Origin: Nocardia rhamnosiphila NBRC 108938
GTDB taxonomy: Bacteria > Actinomycetota > Actinomycetes > Mycobacteriales > Mycobacteriaceae
Direction of reading: 5' to 3'
DNA length: 64,000 nt
Assembly: GCF_000720425.1 (NCBI RefSeq)
Contig: NZ_JOAJ01000002.1
Location: forward strand, 248,001 to 312,000
Below are positions 34,301-44,055 of this stretch, in pieces. The notes under the pieces were generated by a model, which did no database searches, had not been told where the DNA came from, and saw only the letters and a list, made by a program, of their open reading frames with translations. The number at the start of each line of letters is the position of its first letter. Positions within the stretch are counted from its first letter, which is position 1. Made by a program: the position numbers and the translations under genes.

Positions 34301-35545
34301 TCACGCGCCGGGGCGCCGGCCGCCGCGCGGGACGTCCCGGAACGGGACATCGTGGTCCGACCGCGCCTCGCGGGGCATCCCGAGTACGCGTTCGCTGATC
34401 ACATTGCGGGCCATCTCGGTGGTGCCGCCGCCGATACAGCTCACCTGCCGCATCAGGAACACATCGCCGATACCGCCGAACTCGTCGGTCCAGATCGCAC
34501 CGCCCGCGGTGGCGATCTCGTATTCGATGGTGGCCCGGCGTGATTCGGCGATACCGCGGAACAATCGGCCGATGGCGGCGGACTGGTCGGAGATACGGCC
34601 GGACGCCATACCGGCGCCGAGCCGCCGCTGGAGTTCGGTGCCGACGACCTCGAGCATATGGGCCTCCCCGATCAGATCACGGACTCCCGGCTCGTCGACG
34701 GTTCCGGCCCGGTAGGCGATCTCGGCCGGGGACCGGTCGGAGAGGGCGGGTTTCTCGGGCACGGTGACATACGGCGATTCCGACAGCAGGCGTTCGTGGT
34801 ACATCCAGCGGGTCCCGACCGTCCAGCCGCCGTCCACCGCGCCGATCCGGTCGGTATCGGGCACCCGCACGTCGGTGAGGAATTCCTGGCAGAAGTCGCG
34901 GGCGCCGTTGAGCATCTCGATCTGGTGCACCTCGATACCGGGCTGGTGGATCGGCAGCATGAACACCGTCAGGCCGCGGTGTTTGGGCACGTCCCAGTTG
35001 GTCCGTGCCAGGCACAGCGCCCAGTCGGAATACCAGGCGCCGGTGGTCCAGATCTTGGCGCCGTTGAGGATCCAGTCGTCGCCGTCGCGGACGGCGGTCG
35101 TCACCGCACCCGCGACATCGGAACCGCCGCTGGGTTCGGAGAGGAACTGCATCCAGATCTCCTCACCCCGCAGCATGGCCGGGATATGGCGGCGCTTCTG
35201 CTCCTCGGTGCCGAAATCGAGCAGGACCGCCGCGCACGGCGACAGGGTCGGCACCTGGAACCGGGACGGATACTCGTAGCCGGCCAGTTCGCCGGTGAAC
35301 GCCCGCTGGTGTTCGGCGGTGAGTCCGCGGCCCCCGTATTCGACCGGGATCGCGATACCGGCGAACCCGGCCTCGTAGAACGCGCGCTGGAGTTGCCGGT
35401 CGTAGGCGACGGCCGCGAGTTCCTCCTCCCGCGCGACCTTCCGCAGCCCGGCGGTGGCTTCGGCGCGGTAGGGCCCGAGTTCGGCCCGGATCCAGGCCCG
35501 GGCCCGCAGGCGGAAGCTCTCGACGTCTTCGATGGCGCCGGTCAT
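34301..35545 (-). CDS. Acyl-CoA dehydrogenase, subunit of a heteromeric pair
   Basis: 414 residues with the full ACAD layout: N-terminal helices, FAD-binding segment WMQFLSEPSGGSDVAG then WILNGAKIWTTGAW, and a C-terminal CIGGGTTEMARNVISERVLG. It starts in an ATGA overlap with the upstream ACAD gene. Actinobacterial pairs like this form alpha2beta2 dehydrogenases of the FadE26-27/ChsE type used for steroid or branched side chains. The substrate is not evident. Confidence 0.9.
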   Translation of the reverse strand: MTGAIEDVESFRLRARAWIRAELGPYRAEATAGLRKVAREEELAAVAYDRQLQRAFYEAGFAGIAIPVEYGGRGLTAEHQRAFTGELAGYEYPSRFQVPTLSPCAAVLLDFGTEEQKRRHIPAMLRGEEIWMQFLSEPSGGSDVAGAVTTAVRDGDDWILNGAKIWTTGAWYSDWALCLARTNWDVPKHRGLTVFMLPIHQPGIEVHQIEMLNGARDFCQEFLTDVRVPDTDRIGAVDGGWTVGTRWMYHERLLSESPYVTVPEKPALSDRSPAEIAYRAGTVDEPGVRDLIGEAHMLEVVGTELQRRLGAGMASGRISDQSAAIGRLFRGIAESRRATIEYEIATAGGAIWTDEFGGIGDVFLMRQVSCIGGGTTEMARNVISERVLGMPREARSDHDVPFRDVPRGGRRPGA

Positions 35546-36675
35546 ACCGGGAACTCCTGTTCGATGAGACGGTCGGCGATCCGGCGGCGGTGTTCGGCCG
35601 GCGTGCCGTGGAGTGTTCCGTTGACCGTGGCCCGGCGCAGGAACAGGTGCAGGTCGTGTTCGAAGGTCAGCCCGATTCCCCCGTGCAGCTGGACACAGTC
35701 CTGGAGCAGTTCCGGACCGTGGTGGCCGATGAACGCCTGCGCGACATCCACCAGCATGCCCGAATCCGGACTGTTCGCATCGATCGCGGCGGCCGCGCTG
35801 TCGGCGATGGCATGCGCGGCCTCGAGCCATGACTTCAAATCCGCGATACGGTGTTTCAGCGCCTGATAGGACGCCAGCGGCCGACCGAAGGAATAGCGGT
35901 CGGCCACCCAGTCGAGAGTCATCTCGAAACCGGTCTGCATCGCGCCGACCGTTTCGGCGCAGTGCAGAACGAGCGCGATGGCCAGTTGTCGTTCGATCCG
36001 GCCGGCCGCGGTCTCGATGTCGCCCACCAGCCCGGTCCGGGGCACCCGGACATTGTCGAAGACCACCCGGGAGAACCGGCGGGTCAGGTCGGGTGAGCGC
36101 AGCGGCGTGCTCGAGACGCCCGGCGTCTCCGCGGGGACGAGGACCTGCGCGAGGCGGCCGGCGTAGCGTCCGGTCACCAGGAGCCGGCCCGCGGCCGCGG
36201 CCGATTCGACCGGCTGCTTCACGCCGTCGAGCACCAGATCGGTGCCGTCGTCGCGGATCTCGAGCGCGGTCGCGCCGAGGCCGTGCCGCGGCGCGGGTTC
36301 GGCGTGGCACCAGGTCGCGACGGATTCTCCGGACAGCAGTTCGGCGAGCACCGCCGGATGGGCACCGGTATCGGACAGCGCGGCGGCCACGATATTCACC
36401 GGCACCAGCGGGCCGGGGGCGGCATGGCGTCCGAATTCGTAGGCCACGAGCGTGAGATCGGCGACGGGCCGGCCGCTGATCGTGCCGCCGCCGCGGTCTT
36501 CGCCCACCAGCAGCGAGGTCCACCCGAGTTCGGCGCCGCGGCGCCAGTAATCGGCGGTGAACCCGTCGGCGTCGCCGCGGAACCGGCGGAGTTGATCCAC
36601 CGGTGCCCGGGTGGTCAGGAACTTCGCCGTGGTGGAACGGAAGAACTCCTGTTCAGTGGTTGTTTCGAACAGCAT
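35542..36675 (-). CDS. Acyl-CoA dehydrogenase, partner subunit
   Basis: 377 residues, shorter and more divergent than its partner. The N-terminal segment is TEQEFFRSTTAKFL; the C-terminal domain keeps DRYSFGRPLASYQALKHRIADL and VQLHGGIGLTFEHDLHLFLR. The mid-domain flavin-contact motif is degenerate (SVATWCHAEPAPRH), as expected for the less active member of a heteromeric ACAD. GGAGG lies five bases before the ATG at 36675. It is the first gene of a two-gene operon. Confidence 0.9.
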   Translation of the reverse strand: MLFETTTEQEFFRSTTAKFLTTRAPVDQLRRFRGDADGFTADYWRRGAELGWTSLLVGEDRGGGTISGRPVADLTLVAYEFGRHAAPGPLVPVNIVAAALSDTGAHPAVLAELLSGESVATWCHAEPAPRHGLGATALEIRDDGTDLVLDGVKQPVESAAAAGRLLVTGRYAGRLAQVLVPAETPGVSSTPLRSPDLTRRFSRVVFDNVRVPRTGLVGDIETAAGRIERQLAIALVLHCAETVGAMQTGFEMTLDWVADRYSFGRPLASYQALKHRIADLKSWLEAAHAIADSAAAAIDANSPDSGMLVDVAQAFIGHHGPELLQDCVQLHGGIGLTFEHDLHLFLRRATVNGTLHGTPAEHRRRIADRLIEQEFPV

Positions 36676-36954
36676 GCGGTCCTCCGTGCGGCCTCGTGCC
36701 GGCTGCGGTGCAGCGCGGGCGAACGCCACCACGACGGACGGCCGAATCGGTGCCGCCACCGTCGGCGCTCCCTGAAGTCGAATACCGTACGTCGGGCCGC
36801 CCCCGCAATACCCGGCGCTGATGATGCAGGTAGGAGGCCCGGCCGGACGGGTGCACCGGGGATGAAGACTCACTGTGGCAAAGGGTTTCGCGTCCGGGCG
36901 GCGCGACTACCGATATCGTGTCCACATCACCGGCGACAGGGAGGGGGATTCGGG

Positions 36955-38106
36955 ATGCTCGTCATCACCGACAAACTCAGATCGGGCGCGGAGAGACGGG
37001 TTGTCGGCTGGCTCCGGAAATGGGAAGGGGACTACCGGGTTCCCGGAGTCGCGATCACGAACTGCTTCATCTCCGGACAGGAGGTGGACCTGGTTATCAT
37101 CACCCCGTACACGACCGTGGTCGGGGAGATCAAAGGTGTCGACCCCGAGGTCACCGGCAGCGTCCTGCAGTGCACCACCAACAGCCGCTGGCGCGTTCCG
37201 GGCTCCGCGGGCGACCCGGTCAGCGTGCGGGACAACGACACCACGCCCTACGACCAGGTTCGCGACGGGGTGTTCAAACTGAAGGCCGCCGCCGGGCAGG
37301 TGGGCGGGAGCGCCTTCGTCACCGGTCTCGTGGTGGTGCTCCCGCCGCGCGGATCGACCATGCGGCTCGAGAAGAAGTCGGCACCGCCACCGGGTTGCGA
37401 TGTGCTGCTGTGCAATACCCAGAATCCGCTGCGCGCCTGGTTCCATCGCGCCCATCACCGCAGCGCCGTCGTCTGGACCGCGGAACAGGCCTACGCGGTG
37501 ATCGAAGCGCTCGAATACGGTGACCGCACCACCATCGCCGAACTGGCCGAGGAGGGTTTCCCGCTGGATTCGGCCCTTCCCGCGATCGAACCGCTTCCGC
37601 TTCCGCCTTCCGCACCGGATCCGGTACCGGCCCCTCCCCGTGCCGTCCCGCCGCCGCTGTCCGCGCCGGCCCGCGAAACGGTTCCGCCGCCCGCGGTCGA
37701 GGCGGACAGCCCGTCCACGGCGGCCCCGGCCGACCCCGCCCGCCCGCCGGAACCACCGGCTGCCCCACCACCGCCGCCCCTCGAACCGCAACCGCAACCG
37801 CAACCGCAGCCCCGGCCGGTGACCGAACCGCTCCCGGAGCCGGAAACCACCGAACGGCGCCGGGCGCACTGGCAGACCGCGGCGGCATTCGCGGTGATCG
37901 CCGTTCTCGGTGGCGGCTTGTGGCTGGTGGCCCGCGGCGGTGGCGACGCGCCCGCACCCCGGGAAACCGGGAATCAGCAACAGACCAGCTCCGTCGCGGA
38001 GGTCCCGGCTCCCGCGCCGCAGCCCGCGGCGGGGGTCCCGCAACCGCCGCCGCGCCCCGCGCCACCGGCGACGCCGGTCTGCTACCCGTTCCAGCCGCGC
38101 TGCTGA
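36955..38106 (+). CDS. NERD-domain protein with proline-rich linker and one membrane segment
   Basis: 383 residues. The N-terminal NERD nuclease-related domain has a PD-(D/E)xK-like pattern: QEVDLVIITP with VVGEIKG. A long proline-rich stretch (about 210-300) includes repeated PQ pairs (EPQPQPQPQPRP). Then comes one transmembrane helix (AAFAVIAVLGGGLWLVA) and an external Pro-rich tail ending in CYPFQPRC. The NERD domain should face the cytosol. GGGAGGGG lies about 10 bases before the ATG. It faces the ACAD pair across 279 bases with nothing else recognised. Confidence 0.75.
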   Translation: MLVITDKLRSGAERRVVGWLRKWEGDYRVPGVAITNCFISGQEVDLVIITPYTTVVGEIKGVDPEVTGSVLQCTTNSRWRVPGSAGDPVSVRDNDTTPYDQVRDGVFKLKAAAGQVGGSAFVTGLVVVLPPRGSTMRLEKKSAPPPGCDVLLCNTQNPLRAWFHRAHHRSAVVWTAEQAYAVIEALEYGDRTTIAELAEEGFPLDSALPAIEPLPLPPSAPDPVPAPPRAVPPPLSAPARETVPPPAVEADSPSTAAPADPARPPEPPAAPPPPPLEPQPQPQPQPRPVTEPLPEPETTERRRAHWQTAAAFAVIAVLGGGLWLVARGGGDAPAPRETGNQQQTSSVAEVPAPAPQPAAGVPQPPPRPAPPATPVCYPFQPRC

Positions 38107-38248
38107 CCTGTCGATCCGCGCCGGACCCGGGTCGGTCTGTACCCGATCCGCCGTTCGTCGACCGAAAGCACTGTCGCGCAGGCTTCGGAGATGGGGTCCT
38201 CGCGGTCCGAGCGCGATGATCGACCGTGCGGCACCGGAGACCCGCGGC

Positions 38249-38764
38249 CTACTCCCCGCCCGCGGCCCCCGAACACCCCGCCGACGCGTAGGGACCGGTG
38301 GAGGTCTGTTCGGAGACGAGCCGGCCGCCGATGAGGATCCGGCAGGTCACTTCCCCGCCGTCGCCGTCGTTGACCGCGATCAGCGAGACCATCGTGCCGA
38401 AACTCTCGATGAGCACATCCCGCCGCCACGGCAGTCCGGCCGCTGTTTCCCGGGCCATGCCGAGGTCGTGACCGAGGTAGGTGATCGAGACCTCGCCGGC
38501 CGTGCCCTCGACCTCGTAGCTCACCGCGACCTCGCGGTCGGCGTCCTCGCCGCCCTCGTTCGCGATCCCCGCCACCACCGCGACACACCCTCCGACCAGA
38601 CAGAGGGCCGTCAGGACGAGCCCCGCGACGACCCACGGCCATCGAGAGCGCCCGTGCCGGGACCGGCGACCGGCAGGCGCGGGGCCGGCGTACGGATCCT
38701 GCCGGTACGCGGGGGCCGGGGGTTTCCCGGAGCGGCGCCGGTGCTCGCCGGGCGGTTCGATCAA
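38249..38764 (-). CDS. MmpS-like membrane protein
   Basis: About 171 residues. After a basic, proline-rich cytosolic start comes one membrane helix (VVAGLVLTALCLVGGC). The external domain with VSYEVEGTAGEVSITYLG and VTCRILIGGRLVSEQTSTGP is the MmpS pattern. MmpS proteins partner RND lipid exporters, but no mmpL gene is adjacent. GAGGAG six bases before the TTG at 38764 favours that start; a TTG at 38827 lies in an AT-rich promoter-like block. Confidence 0.8.
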   Translation of the reverse strand: MIEPPGEHRRRSGKPPAPAYRQDPYAGPAPAGRRSRHGRSRWPWVVAGLVLTALCLVGGCVAVVAGIANEGGEDADREVAVSYEVEGTAGEVSITYLGHDLGMARETAAGLPWRRDVLIESFGTMVSLIAVNDGDGGEVTCRILIGGRLVSEQTSTGPYASAGCSGAAGGE

Positions 38765-39030
38765 TGTGAACTCCTCGGGTCGGGGGACGGCCGGCGCACC
38801 ACTAGGAGGTGGATCACATTTGGACAAATTGATGTTACATAGCTATTTATGCTGCTCAAAATCCTATTTTAGGGCCGTTGCGGGCGGGCTGTCGCAGCCC
38901 CCTGCCGACCTCCCCGGGGTTCGTGCGGGCACCGCGGGAGGGGAGCCGGTCGGAAGAGACCGTGGACCACGGGCAGCACCGGTGGGAAGCTCATAGATGA
39001 CCGCATGCCGATTGCCGAGGACGGTGAGTC

Positions 39031-41199
39031 ATGGGTGTCAGAGCGAACGGGGTGACGAGCCCGGAGAACATACGGAACGTGGCGCTCGTCGGAAGTAGCG
39101 GATCGGGTAAAACCACTCTGGTGGAGGCGCTGGCGCTGGCCACCGGCGCGGTGAACCGGGCGGGCCGGGTCGAGGACGGGACCTCGCTGTCGGACTACGA
39201 CGAGATCGAGCAGCGAAAACACCGGTCCGTGCAGTTGTCGGTGGTGCCGGTCCGGTGGAACGGAGTGAAGATCAATCTTCTCGACACGCCGGGCTACGCG
39301 GATTTCGTCGGCGAACTGCGCGCCGGACTGCGGGCGGCCGACGCCGCACTGTTCGTGGTGTCGGCGGCCGACGGCGTAGAAGGCGTCGGCGGGGCGACCC
39401 GGGCTCTGTGGGAGGAATGCGCGAGCGTCGGAATGCCACGGGCGATCGTGCTGACCCATCTGGACACCGCGCGCGCGGATTTCGAGGAACTGCGCCGCAC
39501 CTGCCAAGCGCTGCTCGGCGGCAGGTCGGCGGACAACGTACTGGCACTCCATCTGCCCGTGTACGGACCGGCGGGCGCGGACGGGCACCGCCCGGCCACC
39601 GGCCTGATGGAACTTCTCGAACAGCGGGTGGCCGACTACTCGGGTGGCGAGCGGACCTGGGTCGATCCGGCGCCCGCCGATCGGGCCCTCACCGAACAGG
39701 CCCGGGAGCGACTCATCGAGGGCATCATCGCCGAGAGCGAGGACGAGACCCTCATGGACCGCTATCTGGGCGGGGAGCCGATCGAGCTGGCCACCCTGGT
39801 CACGGACCTGGAGCGCGCGGTGGCACGGGGTGGCTTCCATCCGGTGCTGTTCGCGGCGCCGGCCGCCGCCGATGGACGGCACGGCCTGGGCACCCTCGAA
39901 CTGCTCGACCTGATCACCGCGGGGTTTCCCGGCCCGGCCGAGCACGCGGTACCGGCCCGGCGGCTCGCCGACGGGTCCACAGCGATCACCCTGCGCTGTG
40001 ATCCCACGGCCGATCTGGCCGCCGAAGTGGTCCGGACCTCGTCGGACCCGTATGTCGGCCGGGTCTCGATGGTCCGCGTTTTCTCCGGCACGCTGCGCGC
40101 CGACGACACCGTCCACATCTGCGGGCACGGCTCGGGCGCCGAGCACGACGACGACGAACGGATCGGCGGACTCACTGCCCCGTTCGGCCGGGAACAGCGG
40201 CCGATGAACGAGGCAGTGGCCGGTGATATCGCCTACGTGACCAAACTCGGCCACGCCCGGACCGGCGATACTCTCTCCGCTACCGGCGACCCGCTGCTCA
40301 TCGATCCCTGGCCGATGCCGGAACCACTCCTGCCCACGGCGATCCGGGCCCACGGTAAGACCGACGAGGACAAGCTGCCGCAGGGGCTGGCGCGGCTGGT
40401 CGCCGAGGATCCCGCCCTGCGGGTGGAGAACAACGAACGGACGCATCAGCTGGTGCTGTGGTCGCTGGGGGAAGCACAACGCGATGTCGCACTGGAACGG
40501 TTACGCAGCCGATTCGGCGTCGACGTCGACGTCGAGGAGACCCGCGTCCCGCTGCGAGAAACATTCGCGGAGCAGGCCGAGGGGCGCGGGCGACATGTGA
40601 AACAGTCCGGCGGGCACGGCCAGTACGCGGTCTGTGAGATCCGGGTGGAACCGCTCACCGAGGGATCCGGGATCGAGTTCGTGGACAAGGTCATCGGCGG
40701 CGCCGTGCCGCGGCAGTTCATCACCTCGGTGGAGAAGGGCGTGCGCGCCCAGGCCGAACGCGGGGTGAGCAGCGATAGGCCGCTGGTCGATGTGCGGGTC
40801 ACCCTGCTCGACGGTAAAGCGCATTCGGTCGACTCCTCCGACGCCGCCTTCCAGACCGCCGGAGCCCTGGCCCTGCGGGACGCGGCGGCGGGCAGCCGGA
40901 TGGCGCTGCTCGAACCCATCGCGCTGGTGGAGGTCCGGGTTCCCGACGAGCACCTGGGCGCGGCCCTGACCGATCTGTCGGTGCGCCGCGCCCGGATACT
41001 GGGCACCGAACCGGCCGATCGGGGTCGCACGCTGATCCGCGCCCAGGTACCGGAATCCGAGCTCGTCCGCTACGCCACCGAACTGCGCTCGCTCACCCAC
41101 GGGGTCGCCCAGTTCACCCGCGAATATCTCCGGCACGACCCGATGCCCGCTCAGCTGGCGGAGAAGGTCCGCGACCGGTCACCCGCGGCCCGCGCCTGA
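39031..41199 (+). CDS. EF-G2-type elongation factor G-like GTPase
   Basis: 722 residues with the EF-G domain order: G domain, domain II, then III-V (RGRHVKQSGGHGQYAVCEI begins domain IV). The P-loop is GSSGSGKTT rather than the usual EF-G form, G3 is DTPGYADF, and the G4 position reads THLD instead of NKxD. This matches the mycobacterial EF-G2 (FusA2) group, whose function is not settled. It stands apart from ribosomal protein genes. An AT-rich block lies 150-200 bases upstream. Confidence 0.88.
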   Translation: MGVRANGVTSPENIRNVALVGSSGSGKTTLVEALALATGAVNRAGRVEDGTSLSDYDEIEQRKHRSVQLSVVPVRWNGVKINLLDTPGYADFVGELRAGLRAADAALFVVSAADGVEGVGGATRALWEECASVGMPRAIVLTHLDTARADFEELRRTCQALLGGRSADNVLALHLPVYGPAGADGHRPATGLMELLEQRVADYSGGERTWVDPAPADRALTEQARERLIEGIIAESEDETLMDRYLGGEPIELATLVTDLERAVARGGFHPVLFAAPAAADGRHGLGTLELLDLITAGFPGPAEHAVPARRLADGSTAITLRCDPTADLAAEVVRTSSDPYVGRVSMVRVFSGTLRADDTVHICGHGSGAEHDDDERIGGLTAPFGREQRPMNEAVAGDIAYVTKLGHARTGDTLSATGDPLLIDPWPMPEPLLPTAIRAHGKTDEDKLPQGLARLVAEDPALRVENNERTHQLVLWSLGEAQRDVALERLRSRFGVDVDVEETRVPLRETFAEQAEGRGRHVKQSGGHGQYAVCEIRVEPLTEGSGIEFVDKVIGGAVPRQFITSVEKGVRAQAERGVSSDRPLVDVRVTLLDGKAHSVDSSDAAFQTAGALALRDAAAGSRMALLEPIALVEVRVPDEHLGAALTDLSVRRARILGTEPADRGRTLIRAQVPESELVRYATELRSLTHGVAQFTREYLRHDPMPAQLAEKVRDRSPAARA

Positions 41200-41309
41200 A
41201 CCCGGCCGGTCCCCCGCCGGGCCTTGACGCGCTGCCCGGCCACTCGACCGGGAGCCGCCGCTGCTGTGCCCGCACCTGTCACGGCCCCCACGCGACAACG
41301 CCGACACCC

Positions 41310-41984
41310 TTACGCCGGTGCCGCGCGCAACTCCTCGATCCGCTGCCGCAGCTGTTCGAGGAACTGCTCCGGGTCCGTGAATCCCGCGGGATCGAGTGGG
41401 GTGCCGAAACGGACTGTCACCCGGCGCCGCCGGTCGAAGGCCGGACGGTCACCGCGCAACCGCCGCATGGGCATGACCTCATCCGTGCCGGCGGTCCCCA
41501 CCGGCACGACCGGAACTCCGGTCGCCAGAGCCAATTTCGCCACTCCCGGCTTGTACGGTTCCACCTCGTCGGGCGCGACCAGCCGGCCCTCCGGGTAGAT
41601 GAGGAGAACTCCCCCGTGGCGCAGGATCTGCTCACCCTGGGCCAGCGCGGACTGTCCGGACGCGCTGTCGCGGCGCACCACCGGAATCTGCCCCAGTCGC
41701 CGTACCAGCCACCCCACGACCGGCCACGACCAGAGTTCGGCCATGGCGATGGCCACCGCCCGCCGGCGCAGCGCGCCCCACAGGAAGACCGCGTCCAGCA
41801 TGGAGATGTGGTTGCTCGCCACGATCACCGGACCGGTGCGAGGTACCAGTTCCCGTCCGATCACGGTGACGTGCACGAACTTCGACCACGCCAGTGCCCG
41901 CAGGACCCGCCGGACCAGTTGCGTGGTCACCCACGCCCGCTTACCGAGACCGCTGGGCCGCCCGGCTCTCTTCTCCATATCCAC
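41310..41984 (-). CDS. 1-acyl-sn-glycerol-3-phosphate acyltransferase (PlsC type)
   Basis: 224 residues. The acyltransferase motif I is NHISMLD (H-x4-D) and motif III is IYPEGRL. A hydrophobic stretch precedes motif I, giving a membrane-bound enzyme of phosphatidic acid synthesis or a related acyl transfer. The start is GTG at 41984; an ATG two codons on is equally possible. It converges with EF-G2 and lies upstream of nothing coupled. Confidence 0.9.
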   Translation of the reverse strand: MDMEKRAGRPSGLGKRAWVTTQLVRRVLRALAWSKFVHVTVIGRELVPRTGPVIVASNHISMLDAVFLWGALRRRAVAIAMAELWSWPVVGWLVRRLGQIPVVRRDSASGQSALAQGEQILRHGGVLLIYPEGRLVAPDEVEPYKPGVAKLALATGVPVVPVGTAGTDEVMPMRRLRGDRPAFDRRRRVTVRFGTPLDPAGFTDPEQFLEQLRQRIEELRAAPA

Positions 41985-42066
41985 CCCGTCGCTCGCTGCC
42001 GCCGCGCCCCGCGCACCGGTCGGGGTCCATCATCGTCGCGCAGTGCGGGGCAGCGGAACCGGGAAA

Positions 42067-43362
42067 CTACTCACCGCATCGGTCGAGCGACTCGATCTTG
42101 CGTTCCAGCACGATGCGTTCGCCCGCATTGGCGCAGCGCGCCACCGCCCGCTCCAGTTCCGCGCGCGCCTCGGTGTTCCGGCCCAGCCGGATGAGCAATT
42201 CGCCGCGCACGCTGGGCAGCAGATGGGTGTTCACGAGTTCGCCCGCCGCCTCCAACTCGTCCACGATCGGGAGGGCGGCCGCCGGCCCACGCGCCATGGC
42301 GACCGCCACCGCGCGGTTCACCGCGACGATCGGCGAAGGCGCCAGGCGGCCCAGTGCTTCGTAGAGCAGGACGATCCGATCCCAATCGGTGTCCCCGACC
42401 GACAGCGCCACCGCGTGGCACTCGGCGATCGCGGCCTGCAACCCGTAGAAGCCCAGCCCGCGCCGGGCCCGTTCGGCGCGGGCCAGGGCGGCCCGCCCGC
42501 GGCGGATCGCCGACCGGTCCCAGCGCAGGCGATCCTGATCCTCCAGCAGGACAGGCTCCCCGCCCGGGCCGGTGCGCGCCGGGAAACGGGCCGCGGTCAG
42601 CTCCAGCAGCGCCAGCAGGCTGTGCGCCTCGGGCTCGTCCGGGACCAACCGGCTCAGCACGCGGGCCAGCCGCTGGGCCTCGGCGGCCAGGTCGAACCGG
42701 ATGAGATCGGTACCGGAACTGGCCGACGACCCCTCGGTGAAAATCACATAGATCACCCGCAGCACCGAGGCCAGGCGGGCCGAGCGGTCCGCGGCCGGCG
42801 GAATCTCGAACGGGACCCGCGCCGCGGACAGGGTTTTCTTGGCCCGGGTGATCCGCGCCTGGACCGTGGCCGTCGGGACCAGGAAGGCGCGGGCGATCTC
42901 GTCGCTGGTGAGACCACCGATCACCCGGAGGGTGAGCGCCACCCGCGCCTCCGGGGAGAGCACCGGATGGCAGGCGACGAACATCAGGGCGAGCACATCG
43001 TCGTCGATGCGGTCCGGATCCCACAGGATCTGCTCACCTCGCGCCGGGTCCGCGGGATCGCTGCCCGCGGCGACGCCGCCCTCACCCAGGTCCCGGGCGA
43101 GAGCGGCGTACCGATCGTCGAGGGCGGCGCGCCGCCGGAATCCGTCGACCGCGCGCCGGCGGCCGACGGTGAGGAGCCAGCCCGCGGGATTGCGGGGCAC
43201 CCCGTCACGTGGCCAGGTCACCAGGGCCTCGGCCAGGGCTTCCTGGGCGAGATCCTCGGCGAGGCCGAAATCCCCGGTGTAGCGGGCGAGCGCACCGACG
43301 ATCCGCGCCGATTCGATCCGCCACACCGCGGCCACCGCGGCCCGGCCCTCGTGCACTGTCAC
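42067..43362 (-). CDS. ECF42-type RNA polymerase sigma factor
   Basis: 431 residues. Sigma region 2 (DFGLAEDLAQEALAEALVTW) and region 4 (LTLRVIGGLTSDEIARAFLV) form the N-terminal third. A long C-terminal TPR/DUF6596 domain follows (SPIVAVNRAVAVAMARGPAA). That layout, plus a YCII/DGPF gene immediately upstream, defines ECF42. There is no anti-sigma gene; in this group the C-terminal domain controls activity. The start GTG/ATG near 43362 follows the YCII stop by nine bases. Confidence 0.92.
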   Translation of the reverse strand: MTVHEGRAAVAAVWRIESARIVGALARYTGDFGLAEDLAQEALAEALVTWPRDGVPRNPAGWLLTVGRRRAVDGFRRRAALDDRYAALARDLGEGGVAAGSDPADPARGEQILWDPDRIDDDVLALMFVACHPVLSPEARVALTLRVIGGLTSDEIARAFLVPTATVQARITRAKKTLSAARVPFEIPPAADRSARLASVLRVIYVIFTEGSSASSGTDLIRFDLAAEAQRLARVLSRLVPDEPEAHSLLALLELTAARFPARTGPGGEPVLLEDQDRLRWDRSAIRRGRAALARAERARRGLGFYGLQAAIAECHAVALSVGDTDWDRIVLLYEALGRLAPSPIVAVNRAVAVAMARGPAAALPIVDELEAAGELVNTHLLPSVRGELLIRLGRNTEARAELERAVARCANAGERIVLERKIESLDRCGE

Positions 43363-43371
43363 GACCGCCGG

Positions 43372-43791
43372 TCAGAGCTGGCCGGTGGCTTCGCGCCAGG
43401 CCCGCTCCTTCTGGATCCAGATATTGTCCTGGGGAAATTCGTCGATGGTGGGGACCCGGCGGATCTCGGTCTTGAAACCCGCGCCCGTCATCGGCATCCG
43501 TTTGGCCCATTCCACGGCCTCTTCCTTGGACGCGACGTTCAGGATGTAGTACCCGTTGAACAGTTCCTTGGTCTCCCCGTACGGCCCGTCGGTCACCACC
43601 GGATCCGCCGACGAATAGTCGACGACGACCCCCTCGGCGGCGTCTTCGAGGCCCTCCGCGGCGAGCAGCACCCCGGCCCGGATCAGTTCGTCGTTGAACT
43701 TGCCGATCGTCTCCAGCATGTCGGTGAAGTCGATATCGCCCATCGCGGCGAAGGCTTCGTCGGTGGCGCGCATGATCAGCATGTATTTCAC
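43372..43791 (-). CDS. YCII-related (DGPF) protein, ECF42 partner
   Basis: 139 residues: opening KYMLIMRATDEAF and the family motif as VTDGPYGETKELF (DGPF variant DGPYGE). DGPF proteins are the common neighbours and targets of ECF42 sigma factors. It is the first gene of the pair, with the sigma gene nine bases downstream. The 264 bases upstream should hold the promoter; I could not pick a convincing ECF42 box. Confidence 0.9.
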   Translation of the reverse strand: MKYMLIMRATDEAFAAMGDIDFTDMLETIGKFNDELIRAGVLLAAEGLEDAAEGVVVDYSSADPVVTDGPYGETKELFNGYYILNVASKEEAVEWAKRMPMTGAGFKTEIRRVPTIDEFPQDNIWIQKERAWREATGQL

Positions 43792-44055
43792 GGTTCGGTC
43801 TCCTTGTCTCGGGGTCCCTCCTGGACCCTTTCACCCATAGGTCGAACGGGGTGGCCGGCGGATCGACAACCCGCGGGATATTTTTCGCCGAAAGTCGCGA
43901 CTCGGTTCCGTTTCGTCGTCGAACGGGTTCGAACGCACCGGCCGGTGGCATACTTTTCGATCAGGACAAAGGAATCGAAGTGTGGCGTATGAGGGCGTCA
44001 CCGGCGATCAGTTCTCGAGGTCCGGTGTGGCCCCTCCCATCCGAAGGGAGTTGTT

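Noticed and set aside
37780..37820. Short PQ-coding tandem repeat
   Set aside because: It lies inside the proline-rich arm of the NERD gene and is ordinary low-complexity coding sequence, not a functional DNA repeat.
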